A stretch of 64,000 nt of DNA from Lentzea nigeriaca (GTDB lineage Bacteria; Actinomycetota; Actinomycetes; Mycobacteriales; Pseudonocardiaceae). The stretch is taken from assembly GCF_016907955.1 (NCBI RefSeq), contig NZ_JAFBCX010000002.1, positions 806,001-870,000 on the forward strand, given 5' to 3'. Of this stretch, positions 7,533-16,359 are shown in pieces. The position numbers were made by a program, and so were the translations under genes. The notes under the pieces were generated by a model. It was not told the DNA's origin, made no database searches, and saw nothing but the letters and a program-made list of their open reading frames with translations. The number at the start of each line of letters is the position of its first letter. Position 1 is the stretch's first letter.

Positions 7533-9857
7533 CTACTGAAGGTGTGTGAAGAGGTTCTGGACGACTCTCCGGGGAGACAGTCGACTCTCGGCGTCTTGAG
7601 CTGTCTGTATCTCGTTATCCGACCGACTGAACGCGCTTTCTGCTGATCTTGGCGAGCAGTCTGGTGCGTTGGCTTGTTTCTGCTGGATTTCCGAAAGTTC
7701 CACATACGCACGGTCGATCTCATCTTCGATCTTGTGGTAAATGCCGAGCTTCTCGCTGAAGAGCTTAATCTCGGAGATGCGCTCATCAATCCAGCTGACA
7801 TTGTTGTTATATCGTGAAGCAAGGTCGGAGAGATCCTGTTCGAGCCACTGCTCTGCAATCCATGCAAGTTCTGCATTTATATCGCAAGCACCGGCGATCG
7901 GGCCGTCTGTATGCAGGGAGGCAAACTCGCGCACCTCCAGCCATTGATCATCCATGGCGCCGGCTTCGATCCAGATTTCGACCCACTCTGAAAGTATCGC
8001 GGTGTTATTAAGTGTGCTGCCCGATTTTAAGGCGTTTGACTCGATATAGTTAATCACCTCGTGCGCATCAATGAAATCGGGGACTTGCCACCTATTCCCG
8101 CGTGCTCTTGCGCGCGCCGTCTCGGATATCGCCCCCGAGATCCACTGATCCCAACCGAGTTGGCAGTCTCGGTCCACTTTGATCATCGTGGCAATTATTG
8201 CAGTAGCGTCATTGAATTCGCTGTCGACAGGGAACTCCTTGCGCCAACTGGATCGAACTTTGGAAAGCATCATGCTGGAGTTCTGTCTAGTGAAATTCCA
8301 AAGGCCTGTAAACTTTCGGCCTGATGTGTCGGTTAGTCCTGCGACTGCGTAAGACAAAAGCTGACGAACGCCGTGAATCGATATTCCTCCAGCTAGTAGT
8401 ATCGGGATGTATTCAGGGGTCGAATCCAGAAAAGACAAGACGAAGTCTCGGCAGCTCGGATTGGCGAAAGCTATTTGAAGCTCCTGTGATTCGCCTGATG
8501 GACGGATCTCTATCCAGCTTCCTTCTAGGGCTTTGAGCGCATGTTTGTATTCTAGTGGGCTGCTTTTTCGAGATGCTGTCTCTCTTAGTGTTTGCTCGTC
8601 GACGCCACGGTAGGAGAGCAAGGCTAATGAAAGAAGGATGCGACGAGCAGTTTCTGATAGTCCCGTTTCAAAGCTGGGGCCCCACAGCCTTACGGGACGA
8701 TCAAAAGCGCCTCGAAGGCTGTTCGCAAGCTCTGCGGCGGATGTGTAGGTCCCGCGGCAAACGAACTGCACTATTCTTGGCGTGAAATTGGGATGGATTA
8801 CGAGGTTCCAGATTTGATCGACGTCCTTTGCGAAGTCGCGTACGACTGCTCGATCTATCCGCGAGAAGTAGAGATGATTGTAAAGCAAATAGCTGCGTTG
8901 AATAAGGTCAAAGTCTTTCACTTCTACGATGCACTGGTTTGCGCCAATGTCTGAGTGTGCGAGAGGTTCATCTCGAATCTCTGCTTGTTGGAGAATGTGT
9001 GATCGAGTGGTAAGGATGAGCCGCTTGTTGTTGCTTGACATCACGCTCTCGATGAATCTGCTTAGCTCGGACCCTTCAGTTCTCGCTGAACGTTCACTCA
9101 GGTCTGTCTGGCCGAGAAAATCATCAAATATAAATATCTGTGGTTGATCCCTGTTCCATGCAGTCCAGCCGTTGTTTAGATCTGGATCTAGGGTGACAAC
9201 CTGCCAGCCCTCTTCCCAATGAGTGAGCAAAAGCATTTCTGCGAGCATGCTCTTGCCGACACCGGGAGCGCCGGTTATGGCGACCATATGGATTTCCGCG
9301 AGCATGTCTGCGGCTCGTTTGTAGCTTGCGTTTGACACGTAGAGTCGAACGCGTGACTGTATGCTCTCCATTAGTGCCTCGGAGCGAGCCCAGATCCCGC
9401 TGTTGACTATCCTTTGTAGAACGCTGGTTGAAGCGAGCCAAAGCTTAAAGTGGGCCTTCTCTACTTCTGGATACATAGACAGAAGCCCGTTTATGTCGGT
9501 GCGGCAAAGTATGTCTGAAGGGCTGGCGAGTAGATCGCCGAGGATCTCGTGTAGCTTGTCCTTTTGTTGTTTTGTTAAATTCTGTGTCGTTGCGAAAAGG
9601 TACCTGTTGGGGCGCTCCTGCTCCATCTTCTCGCGCTCTTTGGTTGCTGCTCGCTTCAGGTCTGCAAATTTGGATCCGCTATAGTGCTTGCATTGCACCA
9701 CGGTCTTCTTGTCGTTTTCGAATGCACGCAGGTCAACGCCTCCGTCTGCGCCTTGTGCGAACGCTTCGAAGTGAAGCCCGTACTTCGCCGCCAGTAGGTC
9801 GCGCATCAAGATCTCAAAGTCTGACGGAGACAAGGAAGTGAAGTTGTAGTCAGGCAT
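7533..9857 (-). CDS. Mrr/PD-(D/E)XK-type nuclease fused to an nSTAND3-like NTPase; predicted defence protein
   Basis: 774 aa. Residues 1-120 form a restriction-endonuclease-like domain with Glu15, Asp42 (in GADGGVD) and Gln55-x-Lys57 (VVQCKHY), the Mrr-family active-site pattern. Residues about 155-420 form a STAND-type NTPase: Walker A GAPGVGKS at 196-203, Walker B IFIFDD at 241-246, a sensor-like LTTRSH and a helical extension. The last 350 residues are helical without recognised repeats and may sense a trigger. Related nuclease-STAND proteins act in antiphage immunity (Avs-type logic), so DNA degradation on detection of infection is a reasonable prediction. One 60-base line I counted (8041-8100) has 29 G+C, far below the neighbours, indicating recent acquisition. 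It starts after an AGGAC ribosome site. No partner gene is coupled to it. Confidence 0.82.
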   Translation of the reverse strand: MPDYNFTSLSPSDFEILMRDLLAAKYGLHFEAFAQGADGGVDLRAFENDKKTVVQCKHYSGSKFADLKRAATKEREKMEQERPNRYLFATTQNLTKQQKDKLHEILGDLLASPSDILCRTDINGLLSMYPEVEKAHFKLWLASTSVLQRIVNSGIWARSEALMESIQSRVRLYVSNASYKRAADMLAEIHMVAITGAPGVGKSMLAEMLLLTHWEEGWQVVTLDPDLNNGWTAWNRDQPQIFIFDDFLGQTDLSERSARTEGSELSRFIESVMSSNNKRLILTTRSHILQQAEIRDEPLAHSDIGANQCIVEVKDFDLIQRSYLLYNHLYFSRIDRAVVRDFAKDVDQIWNLVIHPNFTPRIVQFVCRGTYTSAAELANSLRGAFDRPVRLWGPSFETGLSETARRILLSLALLSYRGVDEQTLRETASRKSSPLEYKHALKALEGSWIEIRPSGESQELQIAFANPSCRDFVLSFLDSTPEYIPILLAGGISIHGVRQLLSYAVAGLTDTSGRKFTGLWNFTRQNSSMMLSKVRSSWRKEFPVDSEFNDATAIIATMIKVDRDCQLGWDQWISGAISETARARARGNRWQVPDFIDAHEVINYIESNALKSGSTLNNTAILSEWVEIWIEAGAMDDQWLEVREFASLHTDGPIAGACDINAELAWIAEQWLEQDLSDLASRYNNNVSWIDERISEIKLFSEKLGIYHKIEDEIDRAYVELSEIQQKQANAPDCSPRSAESAFSRSDNEIQTAQDAESRLSPRRVVQNLFTHLQ

Positions 9858-9996
9858 GCGGAGTCCTGTCTTGGCGGGGCGACAGAGTTGCGATCTCTAA
9901 CTTATCGCATTATTCAGTGCGGGTGTTACCGGCTGGGGCGTGTGTCGCGCATTGAGGATGTTCCATCGATGTGACACCTTGCGCTAGCCTGTTCCT

Positions 9997-10572
9997 GTGA
10001 CGGAGTACCCGGAGGAATTGAAGTGGAAAGTTCATGGGCGGCGCACGGTTTACGACAACCGATGGGTTCAAGTGGACCTGGTTGACGTGGAGCCGCCAGA
10101 CGGCAGCCGATTTGAACATCACGTCGTTCGGCTTGACCATGTGGCAGTGGCGCTACTGGTAAACGAGGACGATGAAGTACTGACCCTTTGGCGCTACAGG
10201 TTTGCCGTAAATCAGTGGGGTTATGAACTTATCGGCGGACTCGTTGAGGCAGGCGAAGAGCCTGCTGCAACAGCGGCACGCGAAGCAGAGGAGGAAACCG
10301 GCTGGCGGCCACTTGGCGAGCCTGAGCACATCGGTACGTTTCAGCCGCTGCCAGGCATCATCGAGGCTCCTGTTGACGCCTACATCTGGCGTGCTGCGGA
10401 GAAAGTCGGGGAACCGACCGACAAAGAGGAAGCAGCGCGGATTGAGTGGATCCCGATTGACCGCGTCCTAGAGCTGGTTCGACGCGGCGAAGTCTTGGGT
10501 TCGGGAGCCATCGTGCCGCTGCTGTACTACCTAGCTTCACGTGCTGTCGGAACGTCCTCTGGGGACAGGTAG
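9997..10572 (+). CDS. Nudix hydrolase, possible Pif-like immunity protein of the element
   Basis: 191 aa from a GTG. The Nudix box is complete: GLVEAGEEPAATAAREAEEE followed by TGW, fitting G-x5-E-x7-R-E-U-x-E-E-x-G-U. The surroundings (HHVVRLDHVAVALLVNEDDEV, LPGIIEAPVDAYIWRA) resemble the ADP-ribose pyrophosphatase group. In pSAM2 the Pif protein, which blocks transfer into cells already carrying the element, also has a Nudix motif, so this gene may be the counterpart; that is inference. Its last 36 bases overlap the convergent regulator gene. Confidence 0.85.
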   Translation: MTEYPEELKWKVHGRRTVYDNRWVQVDLVDVEPPDGSRFEHHVVRLDHVAVALLVNEDDEVLTLWRYRFAVNQWGYELIGGLVEAGEEPAATAAREAEEETGWRPLGEPEHIGTFQPLPGIIEAPVDAYIWRAAEKVGEPTDKEEAARIEWIPIDRVLELVRRGEVLGSGAIVPLLYYLASRAVGTSSGDR

Positions 10573-11757
10573 CTCTAGGTTCGCGAGGCGTCGTTGCTGG
10601 CGATCGGACTTGATGCGGGACGCAAGCTGTCGTGCCTTGCGCGCGTAGTCGAGTGCTCCCCGGCTGTCGCCAGCAGCGGCGTACGCGAAGGCGAGATCTA
10701 CGTACAGGTTGGTCTGGCCGCGCACGGCGTTGAGTCCGGGCGTGGCGAGACCTCGAACGGCTGCTTCGAGTTGGTTGATGGTGTCCTGGTCGCCCAACCT
10801 CAAGAGCGAGCTGCCGCGCCAGCGTATGAGTTGTCCTTCGTTGAGGAGCAGGAAGGGCATCTCCGGGTCGACCGGATTCGTTGGCAGCAAAGAACTTGCG
10901 TCATCGAACGCACGCAACGCTGCGTCCCGCTGGCCATCGGCGGCGAGCCCTTCGCCATGTGCTGCGGCGAGCCAGGATCGCAGCAACGACGGCGCGCGGT
11001 TCTCTGCGACGTACCGCGCGTACTCCAGTAGTTCGACGGCTTCGGCCGGCTGCCCGATGTCGAGCAGAATCACTGCTTGCTGTGCGGCAGCGTGCACCAG
11101 CAACTGAGGTGAATCAGCTTCTCGCGCCGAGACTTTCGCGTCCTCGTGGTACTGCCACGCCTGAAGTTGCGAACCCCTATCCAGGGCGGTCCAACCGGCG
11201 AGCGTTCGCGCGTCTGTGAGGATTGCGGCGAGCCGTTCGCGGTGACGTGAACTCACGCTGAACGTGCGGTACTCCTCAATCTGGCGTACCAGGCTGTTCA
11301 ACTGGTCCAGCACCACCACGGCGCCGAATTTGTGATCAGAGCTGCGCAGGTCGTTGACCTGTCGCTGAAACATATCGAGCGTTCCGCGGTCGATGCTGCG
11401 CGCGACGATCAGCCGTTCGCGCAGCTCTTCAGCACTCTGGTTCTCGACCTCGGGCGGAAATCCAAGCTCTTCGTTGGTTCGTCCGTAGAACTCTCGGAAT
11501 AACCGTTGATATCCGGGGTCGGTCACCTCTACGTGGCCGTTCTCCCAACGCGACATCATGATGAGCATTGATTGCTCTGTCGCGTGGGGAGCTCCGATCT
11601 GAGGACCGCGTGTCAGGAAGAACCTGACCACCTGCGCCTGCGTGTGGCCAAGCTCCTGACGAATCCCTTGCAGCCTCGATCGAGGCAGCTCACCGCGCTT
11701 CCTTGTCGCCACGTCTCCCCGTTCCCCCACGGTTGTGACCTGCGGACCTAACGCCAC
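10537..11757 (-). CDS. XRE-type HTH regulator with TPR-like C-terminal domain
   Basis: Up to 406 aa. An N-terminal helix-turn-helix of about 80 residues (RLQGIRQELGHTQAQVVRFF, then MSRWENGHVEVTDPGYQRLF) is followed by about 300 residues of helical repeats with TPR-like elements (AAQQAVILLDIGQPAEAVEL, YARKARQLASR). The repeat half is clearly homologous to the element's other regulator at 21325-22488. A GTG at 11712 (VATRKRGELPRSR), after a GGGGAG site, may be the true start. It probably controls the element in response to an unknown ligand, but I cannot name its target. Confidence 0.8.
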   Translation of the reverse strand: MALGPQVTTVGERGDVATRKRGELPRSRLQGIRQELGHTQAQVVRFFLTRGPQIGAPHATEQSMLIMMSRWENGHVEVTDPGYQRLFREFYGRTNEELGFPPEVENQSAEELRERLIVARSIDRGTLDMFQRQVNDLRSSDHKFGAVVVLDQLNSLVRQIEEYRTFSVSSRHRERLAAILTDARTLAGWTALDRGSQLQAWQYHEDAKVSAREADSPQLLVHAAAQQAVILLDIGQPAEAVELLEYARYVAENRAPSLLRSWLAAAHGEGLAADGQRDAALRAFDDASSLLPTNPVDPEMPFLLLNEGQLIRWRGSSLLRLGDQDTINQLEAAVRGLATPGLNAVRGQTNLYVDLAFAYAAAGDSRGALDYARKARQLASRIKSDRQQRRLANLELPVPRGRSDST

Positions 11758-11858
11758 CTAACACGCGGCGTGATAGCCGCTGACAATTATTTCGACCCCC
11801 TCTCCGGATGTCTGCTGTTCACATGACAGCGACACCGAAAGTAACAAGCGAACGAAAG

Positions 11859-12272
11859 CTAGTCCTTTCGACGGCTCCCATCGTCGAGGCGGCTAGCGAG
11901 CGTTCCGACCTGAGCGCGAAGGCCGCGCAGTTCTCGAATGATCGTGTTGAGCAGCGGAACAAGCGGATTGTCAGCCGTGAGGGCCGGCGGCTCGGGTGGC
12001 GTCTTTCCTTGCAGCACCGAAATGAGGTGCTGGGGGTGCCAGTCGAGCGCAATCGACAGCGCTTCGAGCGTCCGCGGATTGCGCCGCCGTTGGATCTTAC
12101 CCTGTTGCATCTCGCGAACGATCGCGAGCGACACCCCGGATCTCTCCGCCAGTTCCTTCTGCTTCAAAGCCAGCTCTGCCGCGCGGGCGTTCATTGCCTC
12201 CGCGACTGCCGACCAATCCTCTGCCACGTACGCCTCCGTGCTCCGCCTCAGCGCCGACGTTAGCGCGCGCAT
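11859..12272 (-). CDS. XRE family transcriptional regulator
   Basis: 137 aa. The HTH is LALKQKELAERSGVSLAIVR followed by EMQQGKIQRRRNPRTLEALS (residues about 33-75), with a C-terminal helical tail (PLVPLLNTIIRELRGLRAQV) that may dimerise. It is divergent from the conjugation operon starting at 12381, with GCGCTGAC/GTCAGCGC inverted copies between them, so it is a good candidate repressor of transfer genes, by analogy with KorA-type control in AICEs. Confidence 0.8.
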   Translation of the reverse strand: MRALTSALRRSTEAYVAEDWSAVAEAMNARAAELALKQKELAERSGVSLAIVREMQQGKIQRRRNPRTLEALSIALDWHPQHLISVLQGKTPPEPPALTADNPLVPLLNTIIRELRGLRAQVGTLASRLDDGSRRKD

Positions 12273-12291
12273 GTGCCCTGAAACGGGGTTA

Positions 12292-12340
12292 GCGCTGACA
12301 TCGGCGGTGAATCGCCAGTAATCAACGCCAACGTCAGCGC
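12292..12340. promoter_or_regulatory. Inverted GCGCTGAC pair upstream of the transfer operon
   Basis: GCGCTGAC at 12292-12299 and its complement GTCAGCGC at 12333-12340 flank 33 bases in the divergent intergenic region. The string GCGCTGACATC at 12292 recurs exactly at 21293 in the promoter of the 21325 regulator, which suggests a shared operator. Confidence 0.5.
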
Positions 12341-12380
12341 CTTTGGAGAAGAAATCAGTCTTTCGAAAGGTATTCAGCTG

Positions 12381-12662
12381 ATGACTACGTCAGGCATGGC
12401 GGGGAGCAACCCGCCGATCTTCTACACAGTCGCCGAAGCCGCGCGCATCCTGCGTGTGGACGTGGCGACGATCTACCGGGCGATCCGGGAGGACGCGTTC
12501 CCGGCGGTGCGCCTGCGCACTCGCTACGTGATCCCTTCTCGTGCGGTCGAGGAGATCGTTCGACAGGCGTCGGAGTCCGGAAGCGTTGTGGACGTTGCCC
12601 GGATGACCGCTGAGCGCCGGTCCGCCCGTGAGTTCGAGCGAAAGTCCGGGGGTGCGTGGTGA
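12381..12662 (+). CDS. Excisionase-like helix-turn-helix protein
   Basis: 93 aa with a MerR/HTH_17-type fold: FYTVAEAARILRVDVATIYR, then AIREDAFPAVRLRTRYVIPS. This is the layout of AICE Xis proteins and related DNA-bending factors. It heads the transfer operon rather than sitting next to int, so a role in operon control is an alternative. A GAAAGG ribosome site lies 10 bases upstream. The stop overlaps the next start (GTGA). Confidence 0.78.
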   Translation: MTTSGMAGSNPPIFYTVAEAARILRVDVATIYRAIREDAFPAVRLRTRYVIPSRAVEEIVRQASESGSVVDVARMTAERRSAREFERKSGGAW

Positions 12663-13027
12663 ACCCGGAGAACTACTACGAGGTGATCGCGGCCGAGCTC
12701 GACCGCTACGCCAAGGTCCCGGACGACGTGCTGATGGAGATCGTCACCCGTGACGGCACGTGCATGTGGTTGTGGGCCAACGAGGAGGACGGCCCGGAGT
12801 GGCAGGGCGAGGAGATCACGGATCGGGAGTTGGCGGCTCGTCTGTGCGAGCCGTGTCCGGTGCGGCGGCTCTGCCTGGAGTGGGAGCTGCGCCTTGCTGG
12901 TGAGGACCAGTTCGGAGTGTGCGGCGGACTGACTGGAGAGGACCGACGCGCGCTCTACCTCGTGTGGCGTGCCCGTCGCGACCGGATGAACGAGGACCAG
13001 GACGGAGGGCAGTTCCGTGACGTTTAA
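12659..13027 (+). CDS. WhiB-like [4Fe-4S] regulator
   Basis: 122 aa from the GTG at 12659. Cysteines are arranged as in WhiB proteins: one in DGTCMW, two in CEPCPVRRLC plus the third Cys of that segment, followed by a turn GVCGGLTGEDRR that matches the G-V/I-W-G-G motif with Cys for Trp. The C-terminus is short and basic. Family members bind an iron-sulphur cluster and usually act with a sigma factor. Being inside a transfer operon suggests redox- or state-dependent control of conjugation; inferred from position. Confidence 0.85.
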   Translation: MNPENYYEVIAAELDRYAKVPDDVLMEIVTRDGTCMWLWANEEDGPEWQGEEITDRELAARLCEPCPVRRLCLEWELRLAGEDQFGVCGGLTGEDRRALYLVWRARRDRMNEDQDGGQFRDV

Positions 13028-13346
13028 CGTGACATCGACGCAACTGCTCGCCGCTCTGGGCGTGGCCGTGGTGCTGCTGTGGATCTGGCGAGCCAGTGCC
13101 CGTAGGGCGAAGGCTGCCGCAAACGCAGCGCGAACAGGTGCTCGGTTGCTCTCGCTGACCGGGCGGATGCTGGTGATGGCCGGCGTCATCGTCGGAGTTC
13201 AGTGGGTGGTGATCACGCACCGGGGCGACACAGTGTTGTTGCTCGTGGTGTTAGGTCTGCCAGCGCTGTTCGCCGCGTACACGCTGACCCGTGCGCTCAC
13301 GATCACGTCTTACGACAGTCCGCGTAGTAAGGGTGATCGGCGATGA
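13017..13346 (+). CDS. Small membrane protein of the transfer operon
   Basis: 109 aa with three probable membrane segments (LLAALGVAVVLLWIW; MLVMAGVIVGVQWVVI; VLLLVVLGLPALFAAYTL) and a basic loop after the first. It overlaps the WhiB-like gene by 11 nt and the next gene by 4 nt. Comparable small membrane proteins in AICEs and Streptomyces plasmids (Spd-type) help spread DNA between hyphal compartments; no direct motif proves that here. Confidence 0.7.
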   Translation: MTFNVTSTQLLAALGVAVVLLWIWRASARRAKAAANAARTGARLLSLTGRMLVMAGVIVGVQWVVITHRGDTVLLLVVLGLPALFAAYTLTRALTITSYDSPRSKGDRR

Positions 13347-14197
13347 ACGCGATCACTCGGGTTCGGGAAGGGGTAGCCGCCTTCGGGCGGCTGCCCGCCG
13401 CCCCGGCAGCGCAGCAGTTGGCGGCCGACGCGGCGGAGGCGGCAGAGCTGAGGGCCTACGCGACGCACCCGGATGTGGTCGCGCTTCGCGTCGAGCGTGT
13501 CCGTGCTGAGGTCGACCGGCTGTGCTGGGCAGGGATCGTGCTCGGTCTCGGCTTCACGATGACCAACGTCCAGAGCTTCGCGGCAGCGGGCACGCCGGCA
13601 TGGTCGCTGCCGTGGCTCGCAGCGTGGCTGCTCGATCCCACGGTGTCGCTGGTGCTGCTTGCGATCCTGCGCGCGGAGCAGGTGACCGCGCGGTATCAGG
13701 TGCGCACAGGTGCGTGGACGCGTCGTGCGAAGTGGTTCACGCTCGCGGCCACGTACGTGATGAACACCTGGCACTCGTGGGCGGAAGGGTCCGTGTCGGG
13801 TGTGGTGCTGCACTCGGTTCCGCCTCTTGTGGTGTTCGTGGCTGCGGAGGCGGTGACGGACCTGCGGGACAAGTTGACGGAGGCGGTCACGGCCGCGTTC
13901 GCCGAAGCGCAGCGACGCGCGGCACCGGTCGAGTCGGCGAGTGTGCCGAAGACGACCACTACAGAGCGTCCGGCAGTGGAACGTAAGCAGCGCAACAGGA
14001 GTCGACCCAAGCGGCGAGTGACGTTCGAGGACTATCTAGCGACTGCACGCGAAGCGTGGACACCTGAGGTCGTGGTGAGTCCCGCGTGGGTACGTCAGGT
14101 CACCAGGTGCTCGCGTGGCCTGTCGTCACGGCTCGCCGCAACGCTCGCGGCCGAACTCCGGACCGCGACCACATCGGACGGAGGTGATCCGCGATGA
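13343..14197 (+). CDS. DUF2637-like membrane protein of the transfer operon
   Basis: 284 aa with several hydrophobic segments between about residues 60 and 175 (GIVLGLGFTMTNVQSFA, WLLDPTVSLVLLAIL, VPPLVVFVAAEAV), a Lys/Arg-rich linker, then a C-terminal domain with an HTH-like stretch (SPAWVRQVTRCSRGLSSRLA). The arrangement resembles DUF2637/Spd-type proteins common in AICEs next to traB. It may act in intercellular spreading. Coupled by ATGA overlaps on both sides. Confidence 0.68.
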   Translation: MNAITRVREGVAAFGRLPAAPAAQQLAADAAEAAELRAYATHPDVVALRVERVRAEVDRLCWAGIVLGLGFTMTNVQSFAAAGTPAWSLPWLAAWLLDPTVSLVLLAILRAEQVTARYQVRTGAWTRRAKWFTLAATYVMNTWHSWAEGSVSGVVLHSVPPLVVFVAAEAVTDLRDKLTEAVTAAFAEAQRRAAPVESASVPKTTTTERPAVERKQRNRSRPKRRVTFEDYLATAREAWTPEVVVSPAWVRQVTRCSRGLSSRLAATLAAELRTATTSDGGDPR

Positions 14198-16359
14198 CCG
14201 AGCAGGACCGAGAGTTGGCCAACGTGGACGTCTCCCTGCCGGTGCGGGCGGTGCTCGAAGGCGAGTTCGTGAACGACGTCCCAGCGGTCGAGCGGACGCC
14301 GTGGCGTCGGCGGGCTGTGAACTGGTGGCTGCGTTCACCGCGTGTACCGCCGTGGGCGAAGGACAGGGTTCACGCGGTGCAGGCCGTGAAGGACCTTGTG
14401 GTCACGGTGCTGCGTTCACCGTTCCGGTTCATGGGCGCGGTCGTGCGTGGGCTCGTGGTCGCGGTGCGGTGGTGGCGTTCATGGGTGACCGTCCGGGATT
14501 ACCGGGAGGCGGCCGAGCAGTCGGAGAAGCTTGCGGACAAGTTCACCGACATTCGGGAGCTGACGTTGTTCCGGTGGAAGGTCACCGGGGCAACGGTGGT
14601 CACGGTGGCGGTCGTGGTCGCGGTGCTCGACCTCGTGTACGGGCACCGGGTGCCGTGGATCGCAGGTGGCGTCGCGTCGGTGGCGCTGGCGATCCTCGGT
14701 CGCCGGAAGGACGGCAGCCCTGGGCGTAAGGCGGTGCTCGCCGGACCGCGCACGCTGACGTGGACGATGGACCCTCAGGTGCTCGTGGATGCGTTCCGGG
14801 ACGCGAAGCTGATCGGGAAGGACGAGACGCTGCGCCTGGTCGATCGAGCCACGCGCAGGGGTGAAGGATGGGCGGTCACGGTCGACCTGCCCGCCACCCG
14901 CAAGGCGGCCGACGTCGTCAAGCACCGGGAAGCGCTCGCGTCCGCGCTCGCGGTGGACGAGATCCAACTCAGTGTGGAGCGGGTGCGCGGCAATGGCGGT
15001 CACGCTGGACGGGTGGCGATGTGGGTGGCTGATGAGGACCCGTACGCCAAGCCTCCCGTTCGGACCCCGTTGCTTGGGGTACATCGGTGGGACGCGTGGC
15101 GGCCGGTGCCGTTCGGCACCGACGCACGTGGACGCCGGATCGACCTGCCGTTGGTGTGGACGTCCGTGCTCATCGGTGCTCTGCCCCGGCAGGGCAAGAC
15201 GATGGCGCAACGGTTGGCAGCCGCGGGCTTGATCATGGACCCGCATGTCCGGCTGCTCGTGGCGGACTTCAAGGCCGGTAAGGACTGGGACGCCGTCGCG
15301 CAGGTGGCGCACCGGTTCATGTCCGGCGACGACAGCGAACACGTGCTGACGTTCATGAACTGGCTCGTGGAGCTCGTCGCCGACGTGCAGCAGCGCTACC
15401 GCAGGATGCGCGAGCTAGACGACCTGATGTGTCCTGAGTCGAAGGTGACGCCGGACATGTCGCGTGATCCAGCGTTGGACATGCCGATCACGGCGCTGTT
15501 TGTGGACGAGCTTCACATCCCGCTAGAGGACCGGACTCCCGTTGAGGTGCAAGGGAAGAAGCGCACGGCGGGGGAGTACATCGGCGAGTTGCTGACGTGG
15601 CTCGCGAAGAAGGCGCCGGCCGCTGGACTGATCTTGGTGCTCGCGACGCAGCGGCCGGACGCCAAGACCCTTCCGACAAGGCTGCGCGCGGTGCTCGGCT
15701 CGCGGTTCGCGTTGCGGGTCATGGACTACCGGGACAGCAACATCATCCTGGGCGAGCAGATGAACACACGTGGCTACGACTCCAGCCGCCTATTGCCCTC
15801 GCACAAGGGTGTGGGCATCCTGCGACCGGACGGAGAGACCCAAGCTGGGGCCGAAGTCCTCGCGCTGATCGTGCGTACGTTCTACATGCCCAACGAGGAC
15901 TGGAGGGAGATTTGCCAACGAGGGCGGGCGTTGCGCGAGGTCGAAGGCACGCTCACCGGGCACGCCGCGGGACAAGAAGCACAGCCGGTTCTCGACCACG
16001 CGGCCGTGGCGAAGGCCATCGGCAGCACACCCGCACCCGTCGGTGCGGAACGCGTGGACGAGGTCGAGTTGCCCGAACCCTTGGCGTCCGTCGTGGACTA
16101 CCTCGCCGATGAACTCGGCAACGATGACGGGCGGGACTTCGTGCCCACGGCCGAACTCGTGGAGGCGCTGGGAGTCGAGCCCAAAGGGTTTGGGCTCGAC
16201 ATGGCCGAGTTCGGCTGTAGCCCCACCCGTGACCGGGTGCCCACAGAAGACGGGGTGAAGCAGGTACGCGGCTACGCCGTCGCCGACGTCCGCGCGGCCC
16301 TCCGGCGTGCCCGCGAGGCCGCAGTGATCGACGCGGAGGTGGTCGACGATGATCGCTGA
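14194..16359 (+). CDS. traB: FtsK/SpoIIIE-type DNA translocase, TraB/TraSA-like
   Basis: 721 aa. Two membrane segments lie around residues 131-170, then the RecA-like motor: Walker A GALPRQGKT (328-336), Walker B LFVDE (435-439) and LATQRPDAKTLPTRLRAVLG. The C-terminus (about 630-700) looks like a winged helix, which in TraB proteins reads short DNA repeats. The family transfers double-stranded DNA through a hexameric pore during conjugation. It is the last gene of the coupled operon, and its stop codon merges with the first ACCCGTCAC box of a repeat array. Confidence 0.9.
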   Translation: MTEQDRELANVDVSLPVRAVLEGEFVNDVPAVERTPWRRRAVNWWLRSPRVPPWAKDRVHAVQAVKDLVVTVLRSPFRFMGAVVRGLVVAVRWWRSWVTVRDYREAAEQSEKLADKFTDIRELTLFRWKVTGATVVTVAVVVAVLDLVYGHRVPWIAGGVASVALAILGRRKDGSPGRKAVLAGPRTLTWTMDPQVLVDAFRDAKLIGKDETLRLVDRATRRGEGWAVTVDLPATRKAADVVKHREALASALAVDEIQLSVERVRGNGGHAGRVAMWVADEDPYAKPPVRTPLLGVHRWDAWRPVPFGTDARGRRIDLPLVWTSVLIGALPRQGKTMAQRLAAAGLIMDPHVRLLVADFKAGKDWDAVAQVAHRFMSGDDSEHVLTFMNWLVELVADVQQRYRRMRELDDLMCPESKVTPDMSRDPALDMPITALFVDELHIPLEDRTPVEVQGKKRTAGEYIGELLTWLAKKAPAAGLILVLATQRPDAKTLPTRLRAVLGSRFALRVMDYRDSNIILGEQMNTRGYDSSRLLPSHKGVGILRPDGETQAGAEVLALIVRTFYMPNEDWREICQRGRALREVEGTLTGHAAGQEAQPVLDHAAVAKAIGSTPAPVGAERVDEVELPEPLASVVDYLADELGNDDGRDFVPTAELVEALGVEPKGFGLDMAEFGCSPTRDRVPTEDGVKQVRGYAVADVRAALRRAREAAVIDAEVVDDDR

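Noticed and set aside
10020-12263. Various 60-190-aa frames antisense to the regulators
   Set aside because: They lack ribosome sites and family features and lie opposite well-supported XRE-type genes.
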